A stretch of 64,000 nucleotides of DNA from Craterostigma plantagineum (GCA_027422505.1 JAPQWV010001411.1:25713-89712), one strand, 5' to 3'. Shown: positions 22,897 through 35,370, counted from the stretch's first letter. The notes: generated by a model not told the origin, from the letters alone. A program made the numbers and translations.

Positions 22897-23700
22897 ATGA
22901 ACAATCTTTACTATCTGAATGTCAACGATACTTTAGGGCAATTTCTTGTGCACGAGCAGCTGAATGGAGACAATTATGGTACTTGGAGCAGACCCATGAT
23001 GATTGCACTTATCGGCCAAAACAAGGAAGGATTTGTCAATGGTGATCTCCAGTCACCTGCAGCCTCAAAGAAAGATAAGTTTGCTGCCTGGAAAAGAAAA
23101 TAATGTCGTCGTCTCTTGGATTCTAATTTCAGTGACAAATGAAATATCTGCTAATATCTTGTATAGTTCGTTGGCTAGAGGTGTATGGGTTGATTTACAG
23201 GAAAGATTTGGCCAGACAAATAAGCAAAGAGTCTTTCAACTGAAGAAGGAGCTGGTAAATCTAACACAAGGCAACAACAGCATATCAGTCTACTATACTA
23301 AACTGGAAACCTTATGGGAAGAGCTGGTAAATTTTCTGCCGACTTGTCAATGCACTTGTGGGGAATGAAGCACATGAAGACACAGCACGATGAAGAGTAT
23401 GTAATGGTCTTGACTGAACGATTCCTACTCACAGCTTAGAGGTCAGATTTGATAAAACCCTTTGCCCTCAATCAACAAAACTTTCTCACTGCTAGCTCAA
23501 GAGGAAAAGCAAAGATCAATGGTTCTTGGTCCAATTAGGAGCAGTGATCATTAAATCAGTAGCATGGCTATGCTGGCTGCAAGGAAAGATCAAGATCAGG
23601 GAAAGAAAGGAAACTTTGGCCAGAAAAGGGACTTGCAGAAGCCAATGTGCACTCACTTGTAATAAAAAGAGGACATACTGTTGAAAGCTGCTATCAAATA
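22897..23700 (+). pseudogene. Copia B gag
   Basis: It starts with ATG at 22897. The block LGQFLVHEQLNGDNYGTWSR is the N-terminal copia gag domain (retrotran_gag_3 type), which packages element RNA. After a frameshift near 23095, VVVSWILISVTNEISANILY, VWVDLQERFGQTNKQRVFQL and ISVYYTKLETLWEEL form the UBN2-type gag body. Decayed nucleocapsid sequence follows to about 23700. Frame breaks near 23095 and 23365 disable it. Confidence 0.8.
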
Positions 23701-23899
23701 AATGGCTATCGACCAGGTTTTAGACAAAATTTGAAGTACAAATCAGCTAGTATAAATCACTCAGCAGTGGATATCATGCACACCTCAGCACAACCAGGGA
23801 GAAACCAAGAGGCATCACAAAGCAACTCACTAATTCAGCTGCAGTTGGCACCCCTTCAATTGGAGAGTCTCAGATCTTTAATATGTTAGTCAAGCATTA

Positions 23900-25320
23900 C
23901 TCAGATCACTGAGGATGCAGGGTTCATTCAGTAGACCGACAAAAGAATAGGTATCTGCCTCACTTTTGATTTACCTGAGCTGACCAATCCCAATGTATGG
24001 TTGTTAGATTCTGGTGCCACCATGCATGTCACTGGTAACATAGAATTGCTATCTGATCTGCATAAAATTAACAACTCAAGAGTGATTTACCTGATAACAT
24101 AGTAAATGAAGTCAATCAGGTGGTTCATTCAAGTTAAATCAGTTTATTACATTCACAGAGGTGCTGTTTGTGCCTCAATTTCATTTTAACTTGATATTAG
24201 TAAGTTCCCCAATTACTAACCAATCCTGCAGAGTTCTTTTTGAGCCTGACTTTGTCTTGATACAGGACCATTTACAGATGGTGATTGGCAAGGGTAGACA
24301 CCTAGAGGAGTATACATCATCAATGTTGTTTCAACCACTAGGCAATCTGATAGTGCAAATGATGTTTTTGTTTTCTTGAATAAAAGGACAGCTGATCTTT
24401 GGCACAGTAGATTAGGACACGCATCAAGTAAGGTGTTAGACATGTTGAAACTTTCTTTAAGAGACTGTGATAAGGTTCCAGACACTTATTGTAAAATCTG
24501 TCCATTAGCAAAACAGAAAAGAACTGTTTTTCCAATGATAACAAATCAGCATGCTCACCTTTTGATTTAGTACATTGTGATATATGGGGTCCATTCATGT
24601 GCCACCTTACCTAGGACATCAGTACTTTATCACCTTAGTTGATGACTATTCAAGGTTCACTTGGCTGTTTATGTTAAGATACAAATCAGAGGTCCAAACT
24701 GTTTGCCTTGTTTCTTAGCTCATGTCGAAACACATTTTGGATATAGAGTGAAAAATATTAGATCAGACATGCAAAGGAAATTAATATGGCAGAATTGTTT
24801 CAAAGAAAAGGGATAGTGCATCATTTGTCTTGTGTGGAAACTCCACAACATAACTCGGTTGTGGAAAGAAAACACCAACACTTGCTAAATGTGGCACGCT
24901 CACTTTTCTTCCAGTTAGGACTGCCTGTTGATGTCTGGTCTGAATGCACCCTCACTGCAACGTATCTAATCAATAGGACACCCTCAGTTGTTTTAAATGG
25001 AAAAAGTCCTTATGACTTGTTGTATCAAGGACTTTTAACTATGATATGTTGCGAGTTTTTGGCTGCCTTAGCATCTGCTCAACACTTGCAGGTTCAGAAA
25101 GAAGTTTGATCCAACAGCATGGGAATGCATATTTTTAGGTTATCCAAATGGAATAAAAGGATATTAAGTAATGGACTTAACCACAAGGAAGGTCTTCATT
25201 TGTCGAGATGTGAAGTTTATAGAGGGTGTTTTTTCCTGAAGGGACAACAAAGCTCACCAGCAACAGGGGAAGATCCATTTTTTCATTTGTTTCTGCCTAG
25301 GTCCCTTCTGTCACAATAGA
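23900..25320 (+). pseudogene. Copia B protease and integrase
   Basis: The protease motif WLLDSGATMHVTGNIELL is at 24000-24055 (active-site Asp of DSGA). The pre-integrase zinc-binding block ADLWHSRLGHASSKVLDML is at 24392-24450, followed by CKICPLAKQKR. The integrase core begins DLVHCDIWGPF near 24565; HQYFITLVDDYSRFTWLF is at about 24620-24670 and ETPQHNSVVERKHQHLLNVAR at 24838-24900, giving the DDE residues apart from a degraded middle. A C-terminal part with YLINRTPSVVLNGKSPYDLLY follows. Several frame changes occur between blocks. Confidence 0.8.
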
Positions 25321-25746
25321 GGGGGAAATGCTGCCTTCACCCTCTCTTACTCCTCAGCAGGTATCACTAGAGGATCATGAGAATGTAGTTCAGCCCCTGA
25401 ATCAACACACTGGAACAAAAGATTCACAGCAGCAAACACAAGAACATGCAAGTGACCAAGGCAATCCAAATGCAGAAACTTTGCAACATCATCACCAGTA
25501 CGAGTTAGTTCACAGGGTGTTCCTATGGCTAACACCATATCAGAAAGAAAACTAAAGATGCCTTCATATTTAGCTGACTAACACTGTAATAGTTTGGTGC
25601 AAAAGAAGATCTTGTACCCAATATCAAAGATGTATTCACATCAGAAATTTTCAAATCAGATTCAAGGTTTGATAAAATAGCATCTCCATCAATTAAGAGC
25701 CCAAGACATATGCACAGGCTTCACAGTCAGATAAACGGGTGACAGC
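25321..25746 (+). pseudogene. Copia B integrase/RT linker up to the Athila insertion
   Basis: A low-complexity Gln/His/Pro-rich frame (25328-25555) matches the variable linker of copia pol. The last codons before the Athila LTR read into WVTA, with ACAGC at 25742-25746 being the target site. The reading resumes at 38389 as AMQEELK, so the insertion interrupted pol cleanly. Confidence 0.6.
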
Positions 25747-27111
25747 TCATTAACGCAGTTCAATGCGTTTATCGTAGTATTTATTCGGGGTATAATAGAG
25801 CTTTAGCAATCAATTTATGCATTTATTCGATATATTTAAACTTAGTGTGTTGTTAAAGGAGCTTAGGACGAGTTTCGGGCGAAAAGGAGCGAAAACGAGG
25901 CAAAACGGCGCGAAAAAGGGGTAACACTGCCCTCGGTCACGGCCAGACGCATTACGCGTCACGGCCGTGACGAGGGACAGAGAGCATAGGCAGTCTCGCT
26001 GACGATGGTTACGGCCGTAACTGGTGATGCCCCAAGCCGTGACGCACGGCAGAGAAGCCGACGTGACCAAGGGCGGAAAGTGACGAGACGCGAGCGATGT
26101 TGGTCACGGCCGTGACGGCCCATGTCCCAGGCCGTGACCGACACGGAAATCAGTATAAAAAGCCAAATTCGACCCAGAAAAAGACACAACTTACGAGAGA
26201 TTAACCCTAATCACTAAGAGACGAAAATTAGCACAAAAGAACGCAGAATCGCGTCCCGGAGCGCAAGAGATGTATTATCGACGAAATCACGCCCAATTTA
26301 ACGAAGAACGAAGAATCTTCAACGTTCCCATCGCAGATCATCCGTATATCAAGAACATGAATTCTTCGCCCTTATCCTTTATTTCTTTCGTTGTTTTCTC
26401 GTCTATCATGCGTAGCTAAATCCCGTTTGTGTTTGGGATTAGATAAACGCTAGGATAATTCGTAGTTAAGACGTGTATTATCGTGACTTTGTGGTTTTGA
26501 CTATTTATCGTTCTATGAATATGTTCGTCGCTTTAATATGTCTATGTGTTAAAGTGATTGTGGGGGAAAAACGTTTAGGGCGACAGCTAAACAACGTTTA
26601 GGCCGTTCATAGAAGATAGGATTCGAGTATAGGGCGAAAGCAAATACTCGATCCTCGCCGTTAGTAATTATTGAATTTTAGATCCCCGCGAGCGTTTAGG
26701 GCGACAGCAAATTCGCGAGCGGGTAGGAAATTACTGCGACTTAGTCTAAATCACTTAGGAGCGATTTTATTGTCTTAGCCGATACTACCTAGCGAGATTC
26801 GAATCCCGAGCACATCTTTATCATCTGAAGCTTCGTATCAGTTTTAAGCGTGTTATTTGAATCTCTAGTTGATTTAGGAGCGATCTGTTAGGTTAAGTCG
26901 TCAAACAATTTGCGTATTTTATTAAGGTTAAATATCGAGTCGATAGGTCATTACTAGTACTTGATTTATTCCTCTGTTCGATACTCTTGTACTCACTTTA
27001 CTACACTACAAACGATAGGTCCACTGCCTATCGCACGTCGGTGACAGTAATTTAGTATTCGTTTTAATTATTACTTGTCGCACTTTTCATTCACACACCA
27101 CGTGTCGATCA
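25747..27111 (+). repeat. Athila 5' LTR
   Basis: It begins TCATTAACGCA (the 3' LTR has TGATAACGCA) and ends GTGTCGATCA. It contains a palindrome cluster at 25935-26150 and a TATA box TATAAAAA at 26153. Compared with the 3' LTR, most differences are single-base indels, plus one missing block of about 45 bp near 26050 and one extra block of about 18 bp near 26225. Confidence 0.9.
26153..26160 (+). promoter_or_regulatory. Athila LTR TATA box
   Basis: CAGTATAAAAAGCC follows the palindrome cluster; the same motif is at about 37443 in the 3' LTR and inverted at about 22275 in the solo LTR. Conservation in three copies supports a promoter role. Confidence 0.6.
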
Positions 27112-27115
27112 AGTT

Positions 27116-27130
27116 TTTGGCGCCGGGGAG
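27116..27130 (+). other. Athila primer binding site
   Basis: TTGGCGCCGGGGAGT lies 4 bp after the 5' LTR end. TGGCGCC is the usual first part of Athila/Tat-type primer sites, generally assigned to tRNA-Asp. The exact tRNA is inferred. Confidence 0.7.
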
Positions 27131-27329
27131 TAAATTGATATTAGGAACACCGTAGTTCGGTACTTTAGCCACTGTGATTTCGACGTTTTCTTTGCTTTTA
27201 CTGTTTGCGTTATTTGTGTTATTTGCATTAGTTGTTTTCCTGCATCGTTATTGATTTCGTATTCTTATTCGGCATATTTGCTTACTCTTTCGCTAATTTC
27301 TATTTCTCACTCATTGAAGGTACAATTCA

Positions 27330-28300
27330 GCAGTGAATGACCCGAAGCCATCCATCGGGTCCCATCGTTGATGCAGACCCGGATTTCGAGGAAGTTACGA
27401 AGGAAACTTAAGTACGATACCGAAGGAGCATCCACCAGCTCTCAGGATCCGTTAGTCTGTTATTCAGAGGATAGTTCGCAGGAATCCATCCAAAATTCAC
27501 GTATAGAGACAACCGTAGATAGTCCCAATACAGAAGTAGACATGGCGGACCACCGAGTGCCCGTCCACAACATTCCAGAGGAGGAACCATCGCTTTAGGA
27601 CCTCCTCAAGAATGCCGTGCTAGGCGGTACTGAATCGGCGATTGTCATCCCGCCGATCGAGAACAACAATTTTGAACTGAAGCATTCTTGGCTTCAGATG
27701 ATTTTTCAGATGGCCCAGTTCGAGGGCAACCCCGATGACGATCCTTACTCCCATCTGAAGGCGTTTCTGACGGTCACCGACACCATCAAAATCAATGGTG
27801 TTTCGGGCGACGCGATTAAGATCATGTTATTCCAGTTCTCTTTGAAGTTCAGAGCCAAGGATTGGCTTGAGATGTTACCACCTCGCTCGATCACCACCTG
27901 GGAGGAGCTGCGAGCCGCGTTTATCGGCCACTACTTCCCACTGTCGAAGGTGCTACGATTGAAGACAGAAATCTCTTTATTCCATCAGAAGGAGTCTGAA
28001 AATCTTTACGAGGTGTGGGAGCGTTACAAGGCGTTATTGAAGAGATGCCCACAGCACGGGATGTCGAAGGCAGCCCAGATCAACAGGTTCCACGAGGGGC
28101 TCAACGACCAGACCGTCCATATGCTAGACGGAGCCGCCGGAGGAGGACTCGTGAAGCTCAATGCGACCGACGCTTGGAACCTCATTGAGGACTACTCGAG
28201 GAATAATTTCATGAGGGGCAATACCAGGATGAAGACGACAGGCGTATTTGGAGTGAGCGAGGAGACGGCCACTAACGCTAAGATCGAGGCGCTCCAGTAA
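27330..28300 (+). pseudogene. Athila gag, N-terminal and core
   Basis: Coding starts upstream of 27617 (27368-27598 encodes an acidic N-terminal extension). A TAG at 27596-27598 interrupts it, after which the frame continues to 28300. The core holds AQFEGNPDDDPYSHLKAFLT, MLFQFSLKFRAKDWL and RAAFIGHYFPLSKVLRLKTEI, the retrotransposon gag (capsid) domain. It ends at a TAA within ALQ-stop-QIASTNSQL, where the family has an uninterrupted Gln run. Capsid-like protein, cytoplasmic particles expected. Both stops are one transition away from a Gln codon. Confidence 0.85.
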
Positions 28301-28337
28301 CAAATCGCCTCGACGAACTCTCAGTTGCAGACGGTGA

Positions 28338-30040
28338 TTGGTGCATTGCTTCCAAGTCCGGGCAGACTCAGCCCGTGAACGCCGTGGCCACCACCACACC
28401 GACACAGCACACGCCTTACGTGCCATTATGCGGGATTTACGGCGCAGCCCACAAGACCTCAAATTGCCAACTTGGGCAGCCGCTGGAACACGTAGATTAT
28501 ATAGGAAATTACCAAGGCGGCCAGCGAAGTTTCCAGCCTCGGGCACATCCAAACCTGACGTACGGGAATTAGAACCATCAGAGCCAAGGACCACCAGGAT
28601 TTCAGCCCAGACCGTCCGGATTCCAAAATGGGCCACCACGATAGTACCAGAAAGCGCCCGCGGGACCGACGACACGAGGGAGATGAAGGACATGATGAAG
28701 ACACTCCTCACGAATTTTAGTAGCACCACCGCAGCCCACGAGAGCCGTATGACGAAGATGGAGGAGTACATGGAGGCGAACGACTTGCGTGCTCAGAACA
28801 CAGATGTCTCGCTCAAAAAGCTGGAGCAGCAGATGGGCCAGATGGCGAAGCAGTTGGCTGGGTGTACCCAGGGATCGCTCCCAAGCTACACTGAGCCGAA
28901 CCCTAAGGAGTACTGCAAGGCGGTGACGCTGAGGAATGGTCGAGAATTGCAAGAAGTGCCCGCCAAAAAGAAGGCCAAGGAGAATGCCAACTTTGAGAGC
29001 CATGATGAGCCCGAAGTTGAGGAGATCAGGGGCGACGATGTCGAGAAGGCCGACGCTGAGAAGGAGAAGGTCGAGCCCGAGAAGGAAAAGCTGATGGAGA
29101 TCCAGCGGCCACCAGTGAAGCCATACCAGCCGAAGATCCCATACCCGGCTCGACTGAAGAAGGACAAGAACGAGGCGCAGTTTGGTAAATTTATGGGTAT
29201 GTGTAAAGAATTGCATATTCACTTACCTTTTGTTGAAGCTATTACGCAGATGCCCAGCTTCGCCAAGTTCTTGAAGGACCTGCTGACGAACAGAAGGAAG
29301 CTCGAACACGTCTCCACCGTCTGCCTACGAGGAGAGTGCTCGGCAATTCTCCAAAGCAAAATCCCTAAGAAGCTCAAGGATCCAGGGAGTTTTACTATTC
29401 CCTGTCTTATAGGAGATTTAGTAATTGAGCGTGCATTAGCAGACCTAGGCGCTAGCATTAATCTTATGCCGTATTCTATGTTTAAGCGTTTAGGCCTAGG
29501 TGAGCCACGACCCACTAGGATGAGTCTCCAGCTAGCTGATAAGTCGTTGAAATACGCTCGAGGTGTTATCGAGGATGTCTTAGTTAAAGTTGATAAGTTT
29601 GTGATTCCCGCAGATTTCGTTATTCTAGATATGGAGGAAGACGAGAATGTTCCCTTGATTTTAGGTAGACCGTTCCTAGCGATGGGGGAGACCATGATAG
29701 ACGTTAGGAATGGGACTTTGACCCTGACAGTAGACGGCGAGAAAGTTACTAATATGGCCGACTCGATGAAAAAGAGCAGCGAGCAAGATGATAAATGTTA
29801 CTTTTTGGACGTGTTTGACCACGACTTTCTCTTTTCCGTGCAAGGTCTGTCACAGGTCGACGATCACGACACGCGGACACTTATGGCGATCGATGAGTGT
29901 GGGGAAGAGGTCGACGAGCCGATCATAGCTATCGACGAGAGCAGCGAAGAGGACAAGGAAAAGAGCTCGGTCGAGGAGCCACCGATCCTGGAATTGAAGC
30001 GCTGCCCGACCACCTCGAGTACGCTTTCTGAGCAACAATG
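28338..30040 (+). pseudogene. Athila gag C-terminus and aspartic protease
   Basis: From about 28640 the frame is genuine: coiled-coil EEYMEANDLRAQNTDVSL, then a strongly charged Glu/Lys region (29000-29100). KTLL and HLPFVEAITQMPSFAKFLKD follow. The protease domain at 29400-29760 has ALADLGASINLMPYSMFKRL (family DLGASI active-site motif, normally ALCDLGASI) and later VPLILGRPFLAMGETMIDV. Cleavage of the polyprotein is its expected role. The N-terminal 28338-28600 part of this open frame is in a different frame from gag and may be out of register. After about 30020 the frame shifts. Confidence 0.8.
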
Positions 30041-30048
30041 GAGGGCTG

Positions 30049-31714
30049 TTGGTCATCATCTCGTCGAACCTCGACGACGGACAGAAGGGCCAGCTCTTAG
30101 ATGTGTTGAAGGCGCACAAGAAGGCGTTGGCGTGGAAGATATCCGACATAAGGGGTATCAACCCGAGCTATTGCACGCACAAGATCCTCATGGTGGACGA
30201 TTTCAAGCCGGTCGCTCAACGCCAAAGGCGGCTCAACCCCAACATGAAGGACGTGGTAAAGAAGGAGGTGATCAAATTACTAGACGCAGGGATGATCTAT
30301 CCCATTTCAGACAGCGCATGGGTCAGCCCGATCCAAGTAGTTCCAAAGAAAGGAGCATGACGGTCGTCACCAACGACAAAAACGAACTAATCCCGACGAG
30401 AACCGTGACCGGATGGCGCGTCTGCATCGACTACAGGAAGTTGAACGATGCCACGCGAAAGGATCATTTCCCTTTACCATTTATTGATCAAATGCTAGAA
30501 AAGTTAGCGGGTCACTCATTTTACTATTTCCTTGATGGCTTGTCGGGCTATTTATAGATCCCCATAGCACCCGAGGACCAAGAAAAGACGACGTTCACTT
30601 GCCCGTTCGGGACGTTCGCATATCGAAGGATGCCATTCGGCTTATGCAATGCCCCAGCCACCTTCCAGCGATGCATGATGGCCATATTCGACGAATTGGT
30701 AGGTGAGGTAATGGAGGTATTTATGGACGATTTTTCTATTTTCGGGTCGTCGTTTGAAGAATGCTTGTCAAATCTGAAACTCGTACTCGCACGATGCGAG
30801 GAAACAAACTTGGCACTTAATTGGGAAAAGTGCCACTTCATGGTTCGAGAGGGTATAGTCCTCGATCACAAGATCTCCTCTAAACGAATCGAAGTTGACC
30901 GGGCCAAGTTAGAAAACTATAGAGAAATTGCCTGTTCCCTCGAACGTGAAGTCGATTAGAAGCTTCCTAGGACATGCGGGATTTTATCGTAGGTTAATCA
31001 AAGATTTTTTCTAAGATTGCACGTCCTATGTCTAGATTGTTAGAGAAAGATGCCCCGTTTGATTTTAATGAAGAATGTCTGCATGCTTTCAATTTATTTA
31101 AGGAAAGACTTATCGCAGCACCTATTATGGTAGCCCCTGATTGGGGCAAGGGGCTACCCTTTGAACTAATGTGCGATGCTAGTGACTATGCAGTTGGGGC
31201 CGTGCTAGGGCAGCGTAAAGACAACCACTTCAGACCGATCTACTACGCGAGTAAAACGCTAGACGCAGCCCAGGCGAATTACAGGACCACTGAAAAGGAG
31301 CTGTTGGCCGTCGTTTTCGCTTTCGACAAGTTCAGGTCATATCTAATCCTATCTAAAGTTATTGTTTTTACTGACCACTCTGCTCTTAAGTACTTGTTAG
31401 CAAAGCCCGATGCCAAGCCACTGCTAATTAGGTGGATCCTACTACTGCAAGAGTTCGACATCGAGATTCACGACAAGAAAGGTGCAGAGAACTTGGCGGC
31501 GGATCACCTCTCTCGACTAGAGGAGTCCGAGATATATCAGAAGGACGAAAGGGCGATACACGATCGGTTCCCTGACGAGCACCTCTACGCGATACATGTG
31601 GTAAGTGACGACACCCCTTGGTTTGCAGATTATGCTAACTATCTTGTTGCAAGGGTCCTACCAAAGGAGTACACGAGTCAGCAAAAGAAGAAATTCTTTT
31701 CTGACTTGAGGTAA
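30049..31714 (+). pseudogene. Athila reverse transcriptase and RNase H
   Basis: RT starts in frame 30049-30360 (INPSYCTHKILMVDDFKPVA, MKDVVKKEVIKLLDAGMIYP). It moves frame at about 30355 to GWRVCIDYRKLNDATRKDHF and is stopped by TAG at 30556-30558 within LSGYL-stop-IPIA. It resumes with FGTFAYRRMPFGLCNAPATF and the catalytic FMDDFSIFG (30722-30748). Another shift occurs near 30950. RNase H (31028-31700) has [40 protein letters not shown] and [11 protein letters not shown], including the catalytic Asp/Glu/Asp. The frame ends at 31714. Confidence 0.88.
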
Positions 31715-31719
31715 TACTT

Positions 31720-32900
31720 TTGGGAAGACTCGTATCTTTTCAGGCGATGTGCAGACCAGGTAATACGGCGATGCGTGGCGGCCCAGAATCGATGCAGATC
31801 CTTAGACATTGTCACAATGGGCCAACCGGAGGACACTACGCAGCAAACAGAAACGCTCAGAAGGTGTTGGAGAGTGGATTTTACTGGCCCACGATCTTCA
31901 AGGACGCCCAAAGGTACGTTGACACTGGTGATCAGTGTCAGCGCGCAGGTAATCTCTCCAAAAGCGACGAAATGCCTCAAAATTTCATCTTGGTATGCGA
32001 GATATTCGCTGTGTGGGGTATAGATTTTATGGGTCCATTTCCTAGCTCATACAATAATAAGTACATCCTAGTTGCCGTCGATTATGTGTCTAAGTGGGCC
32101 GAGGCGCAAGCCTTACCACAAACGACGCTAGGGTAGTCGTTAGATTTTTGGAGCGTTATTTTAACGTTTTGGGGCACCTAGATGCATCATTAGTGATAGA
32201 GGCACTCACTTTTGTAACACCCATTTGCACGCACTTTAGAACGTTACGGTGTTAAACATAGCCTATCCACCCCGTACCATCCCCAAGCTAGTGGTCAAGT
32301 CGAAGTAGTGAATCGCGAGTTGAAACGCATTCTAGAGAAAACTATAGAGGGGAACCGTAGGGAGTGGGCGAACAAGTTGAATGATGCACTCTGGGCATAT
32401 AGGACCGCATGTAAGACCCCCATAGGTACTACACCATATAGATTAGTCTATGGAAAAGCATGTCATCTTCCCGTAGAAATAGAGCATAAGGCATATTGGG
32501 CCATCAAGTCCTTGGATCTTGATTTGGGGAACGCCGGCGGAAAGCGGCAACTCCAAATCAACGAATTAGACGAGTGGCGTTTATCGGCCTACGTTAACGC
32601 TCGCATGTACAAGGAACGCTCCAAAGCCTATCATGATAAAAAGATTAGGCAAAGGCGAGAGTTTCAGGAAGGGGACCAAGTCCTTCTTTTTAACTCTCAA
32701 CTTAGGATTTTTCTGGCAAGCTTAGATCACGCTGGTCAGGACCGTTCACTGTTACCCGTGTTTTCCTTATGGTACTGTTGAGATATCAGGTATGGAGCAG
32801 GGTACTTTTAAGGTGAACGGCCATAGATTGAAGCACTATCAGCGGGCGAGGAAGACGCGACCGAGAGGGAAGTACTATACCTAGACTTCCAGACTTGAGC
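31720..32900 (+). pseudogene. Athila integrase
   Basis: The N-terminal zinc-binding region ([20 protein letters not shown], then [14 protein letters not shown]) is at 31800-31980. The core has [20 protein letters not shown] (31995-32070). After a frame break near 32135, [19 protein letters not shown] (32290-32335) supplies the E-containing segment. [20 protein letters not shown] and [20 protein letters not shown] follow, and [20 protein letters not shown] is the C-terminal part; the family's chromatin-contact tail continues in another frame to about 32890. At least three frame breaks are present. Confidence 0.85.
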
Positions 32901-32994
32901 GAACGAAACGACGTCCGGCTAAAAACGGTAAAGTCAGCGCTTCTTGGGAGGCAACCCAGGTATTTTCATTTATGTCTTAGGCATAGCTTTAAAA

Positions 32995-33245
32995 AAAAGG
33001 GTCACGGCCAACTGCTTAAGCAGTCACGGCCGTGACGTACTAACGAGGCACTCTCTGCCTCTGGTCACGGCCAACTGCTTAAGCAGTCACGGCCGTGACA
33101 CTTACGGGTAAAAAAAAAATCGCCCGACTTTGTCACGGCTCGTGACATTGACGTCACGACCGTGACTAGCGGCAGGAGAAGCCGCTGCCGAGTGTCACGG
33201 CCAAGACCTATATAGGTCACGGACCGTGACCTCGGCGATTTCAAG
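32995..33245. repeat. Array of TCACGGCCGTGA-type palindromes after Athila pol
   Basis: Within 250 bp there are about seven half or full copies of GGTCACGGCC / GGCCGTGAC. Two units are nearly identical (33001-33040 and 33063-33103): GGTCACGGCC, then the palindrome CTGCTTAAGCAG, then TCACGGCCGTGAC. The same words occur in all three LTR copies in the window. Confidence 0.85.
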
Positions 33246-34012
33246 TTATAAAAATTTTTTTTCCCCTTTCTTCTCCATCTCTTCCTCTCTCTCGCGATTT
33301 TTTCTCTCCCACCAACACTACCACCCACAAATCACCATCATCCACCCTATCACCGCCACAAATCGACGCCGCCGCCACCTAAAATTCACAGTGATTCTTC
33401 TCTAGTTTAATTCAAACTACAAGGTATGAATTTTCTTCTCCTTTGCACTATTTCGATTTAAATTTGAAGATCTCGTCGAAATTGTTAATTTTTGGATATG
33501 AATCTGTTCTTAATTGTTCATTACATGATATATCTACTATTGGGTATGCTTAATTCGTTGAATTAGTGCGAATTTCGGATTTTGATGACGAACCCTAATT
33601 TTCAAAATTGGGGCTTTTTGAATTGGGACCAATTTTGTGTTTCTCTTGCCCTATTATTGATAGATACATGCTAGGAGCTCTTCAATCATGCTTAATTACG
33701 TGAATTGACGTTGAATTGCGACATGTTTACGAAGAACCCTAATTTCGATTTTGGGACTTTTCGAAATTAAGCCCAATTTGTGTTCTTCATGCTATTTTAT
33801 GATGATTACATGCTATTGTTGATTTAGAACCTTAATCTTGGATTTGATATGCTTATCCCAACGCCGCGACGTGTTCGACAAAATGCCGCTTTGAACTTTT
33901 GCATGTGCTCGTGATTACTACATGTCTCCTGTCAATATTTTGGTCGAATTAAGTTGCTTGCATTTATTTGCTATTTCCCTGAGCTCACATATGTTTTCGT
34001 ACAGGTACTATG

Positions 34013-35370
34013 GGTAAAAGTCGATCCTCAGCCTCACGTGACCTCGCCTCGCGTTCGCCCGTTCGTCAAAGGCGACACGGACCTCGCCGACAATGCTAGA
34101 AGCCATGGGCCAATTCACTGACTAGGCCCAGGCGGCACGATACACAGGCTGAAGGGAATGGAGTTCATAGCCATGGACCAGATCGACCACGAGACACTGG
34201 CGAAGTACCACATCGACCAGCAGGTCGCCCAGTACTTCTCACTCAGCGGATGGAACACCTTCCTGGCCATCGACGAACCAGCATACAAGGAACTCACCTT
34301 GGAGTTCCTTTCCACGTTCTCCTTCGACGAATACGGTGACCACAAAATCCGCTTTCGCGCATTCAACGAAGAGCATATAGTAAGGGCCGACAATGTGTGC
34401 CATGCACTTGGAGTCCCAGAGCCCCGACACCGGTCCTTCGCGACCTTCTTCGATCAACCGGTGCGGCGACAGGGGTGCTGGCAAAAACGGCATACATCGC
34501 GAAGACGTCGAAGGCATCTGCGCTGCGGAGCCCATGACTGGGCTATATTCACCGCCTCCTGACGACCTCGCTACACCGAGGGGTGACTCACACGGAGCAG
34601 TCACCCTCCGCGATCTGTTTTACCTGACCAGCTGCAGCGAGGCGAACGGATCAGTTTAGGGATGGCGATGTCCCACGCCTTCAGTGCTCAGGCGGAAGCA
34701 CGACCCCATGGCAAGATCGCCGTCGGCCCACTGATCACCAAGGTGATCAAGGGATTACGCTACTGGCCGGCGAATGCACCCGAGATGGAGGTAGTAGGCG
34801 GGCGTCACCCAGTGAACGAGGAGATGCTGGTGAAGATGAAGATGCTAGTGAAGGCGTCCCACCTGGACTCGCACCAACAAGGTCTATATCTGGCACGAGA
34901 TGTATCGCGGCCAGACCGACCACGGAGCCGTCCCCCGACGACCAGCTCTACCTCGACGGCCCCCACCCAGTGGAGACGGACACGACGACTGCAGGGCCCT
35001 CTTTTTCCTCTGGCTACCATTAGGGCGAATCATCCGGCGTCGCCCCGTACGCTTCAACGGCGGACCTCGAAGCACTGCGCCAGGACATGATGCGCATGAA
35101 CGCCAACTCGCTACAGAGGGACGACGAGCTCCGGCGATACAACGAAGAGACTCGGCGCCGACAGGAAGAGTACGAGCGCCAGAACGAGGAAGCCCACGCC
35201 GTTACGACGCAGAGCTAGAGCGCTACAACCAGGCCCTTCAAGCCATGGACACGGCGCTCAAGTATTCCCAGCAGTCATGCTTTCCTACGCCCGAGGCCAC
35301 CATCACCATCGCCACCGCCGCCACCTTAGGGATTTTTTTCTTATCATTTATGACATTGCGTTTGCTTGCG
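34013..35370 (+). pseudogene. ATHILA ORF-1-like protein (env-like position)
   Basis: A plausible start is ATGGGTAAAAGTCG near 34011. Motifs include FIAMDQIDHETLAKYHIDQQ, FSLSGWNTFLAIDEPAYKEL, TLEFLSTFSFDEYGD and RADNVCHALGVPE, which follow the pattern of the plant ATHILA ORF-1 family (TYKELTLEFLSS... and a nearby G-P motif). The frame breaks near 34450, resumes at 34662 (LGMAMSHAFSAQAEAR), and a Glu/Arg-rich coiled coil (RRYNEETRRRQEEYERQNEE) occurs at 35125-35190. No signal peptide or convincing membrane segment is visible, so an envelope function is not supported. It is noticeably more GC-rich than the 3' flank. Confidence 0.7.

Noticed and set aside
28124..29222. Large minus-strand ORFs of 206-215 residues
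   Set aside because: They are antisense shadows of the GC-rich Athila gag/protease coding region.
34013..35370. A true envelope gene in the Athila element
   Set aside because: There is no signal peptide, transmembrane segment or cleavage site; the sequence fits the ATHILA ORF-1 family, whose function is not known to be envelope-like.
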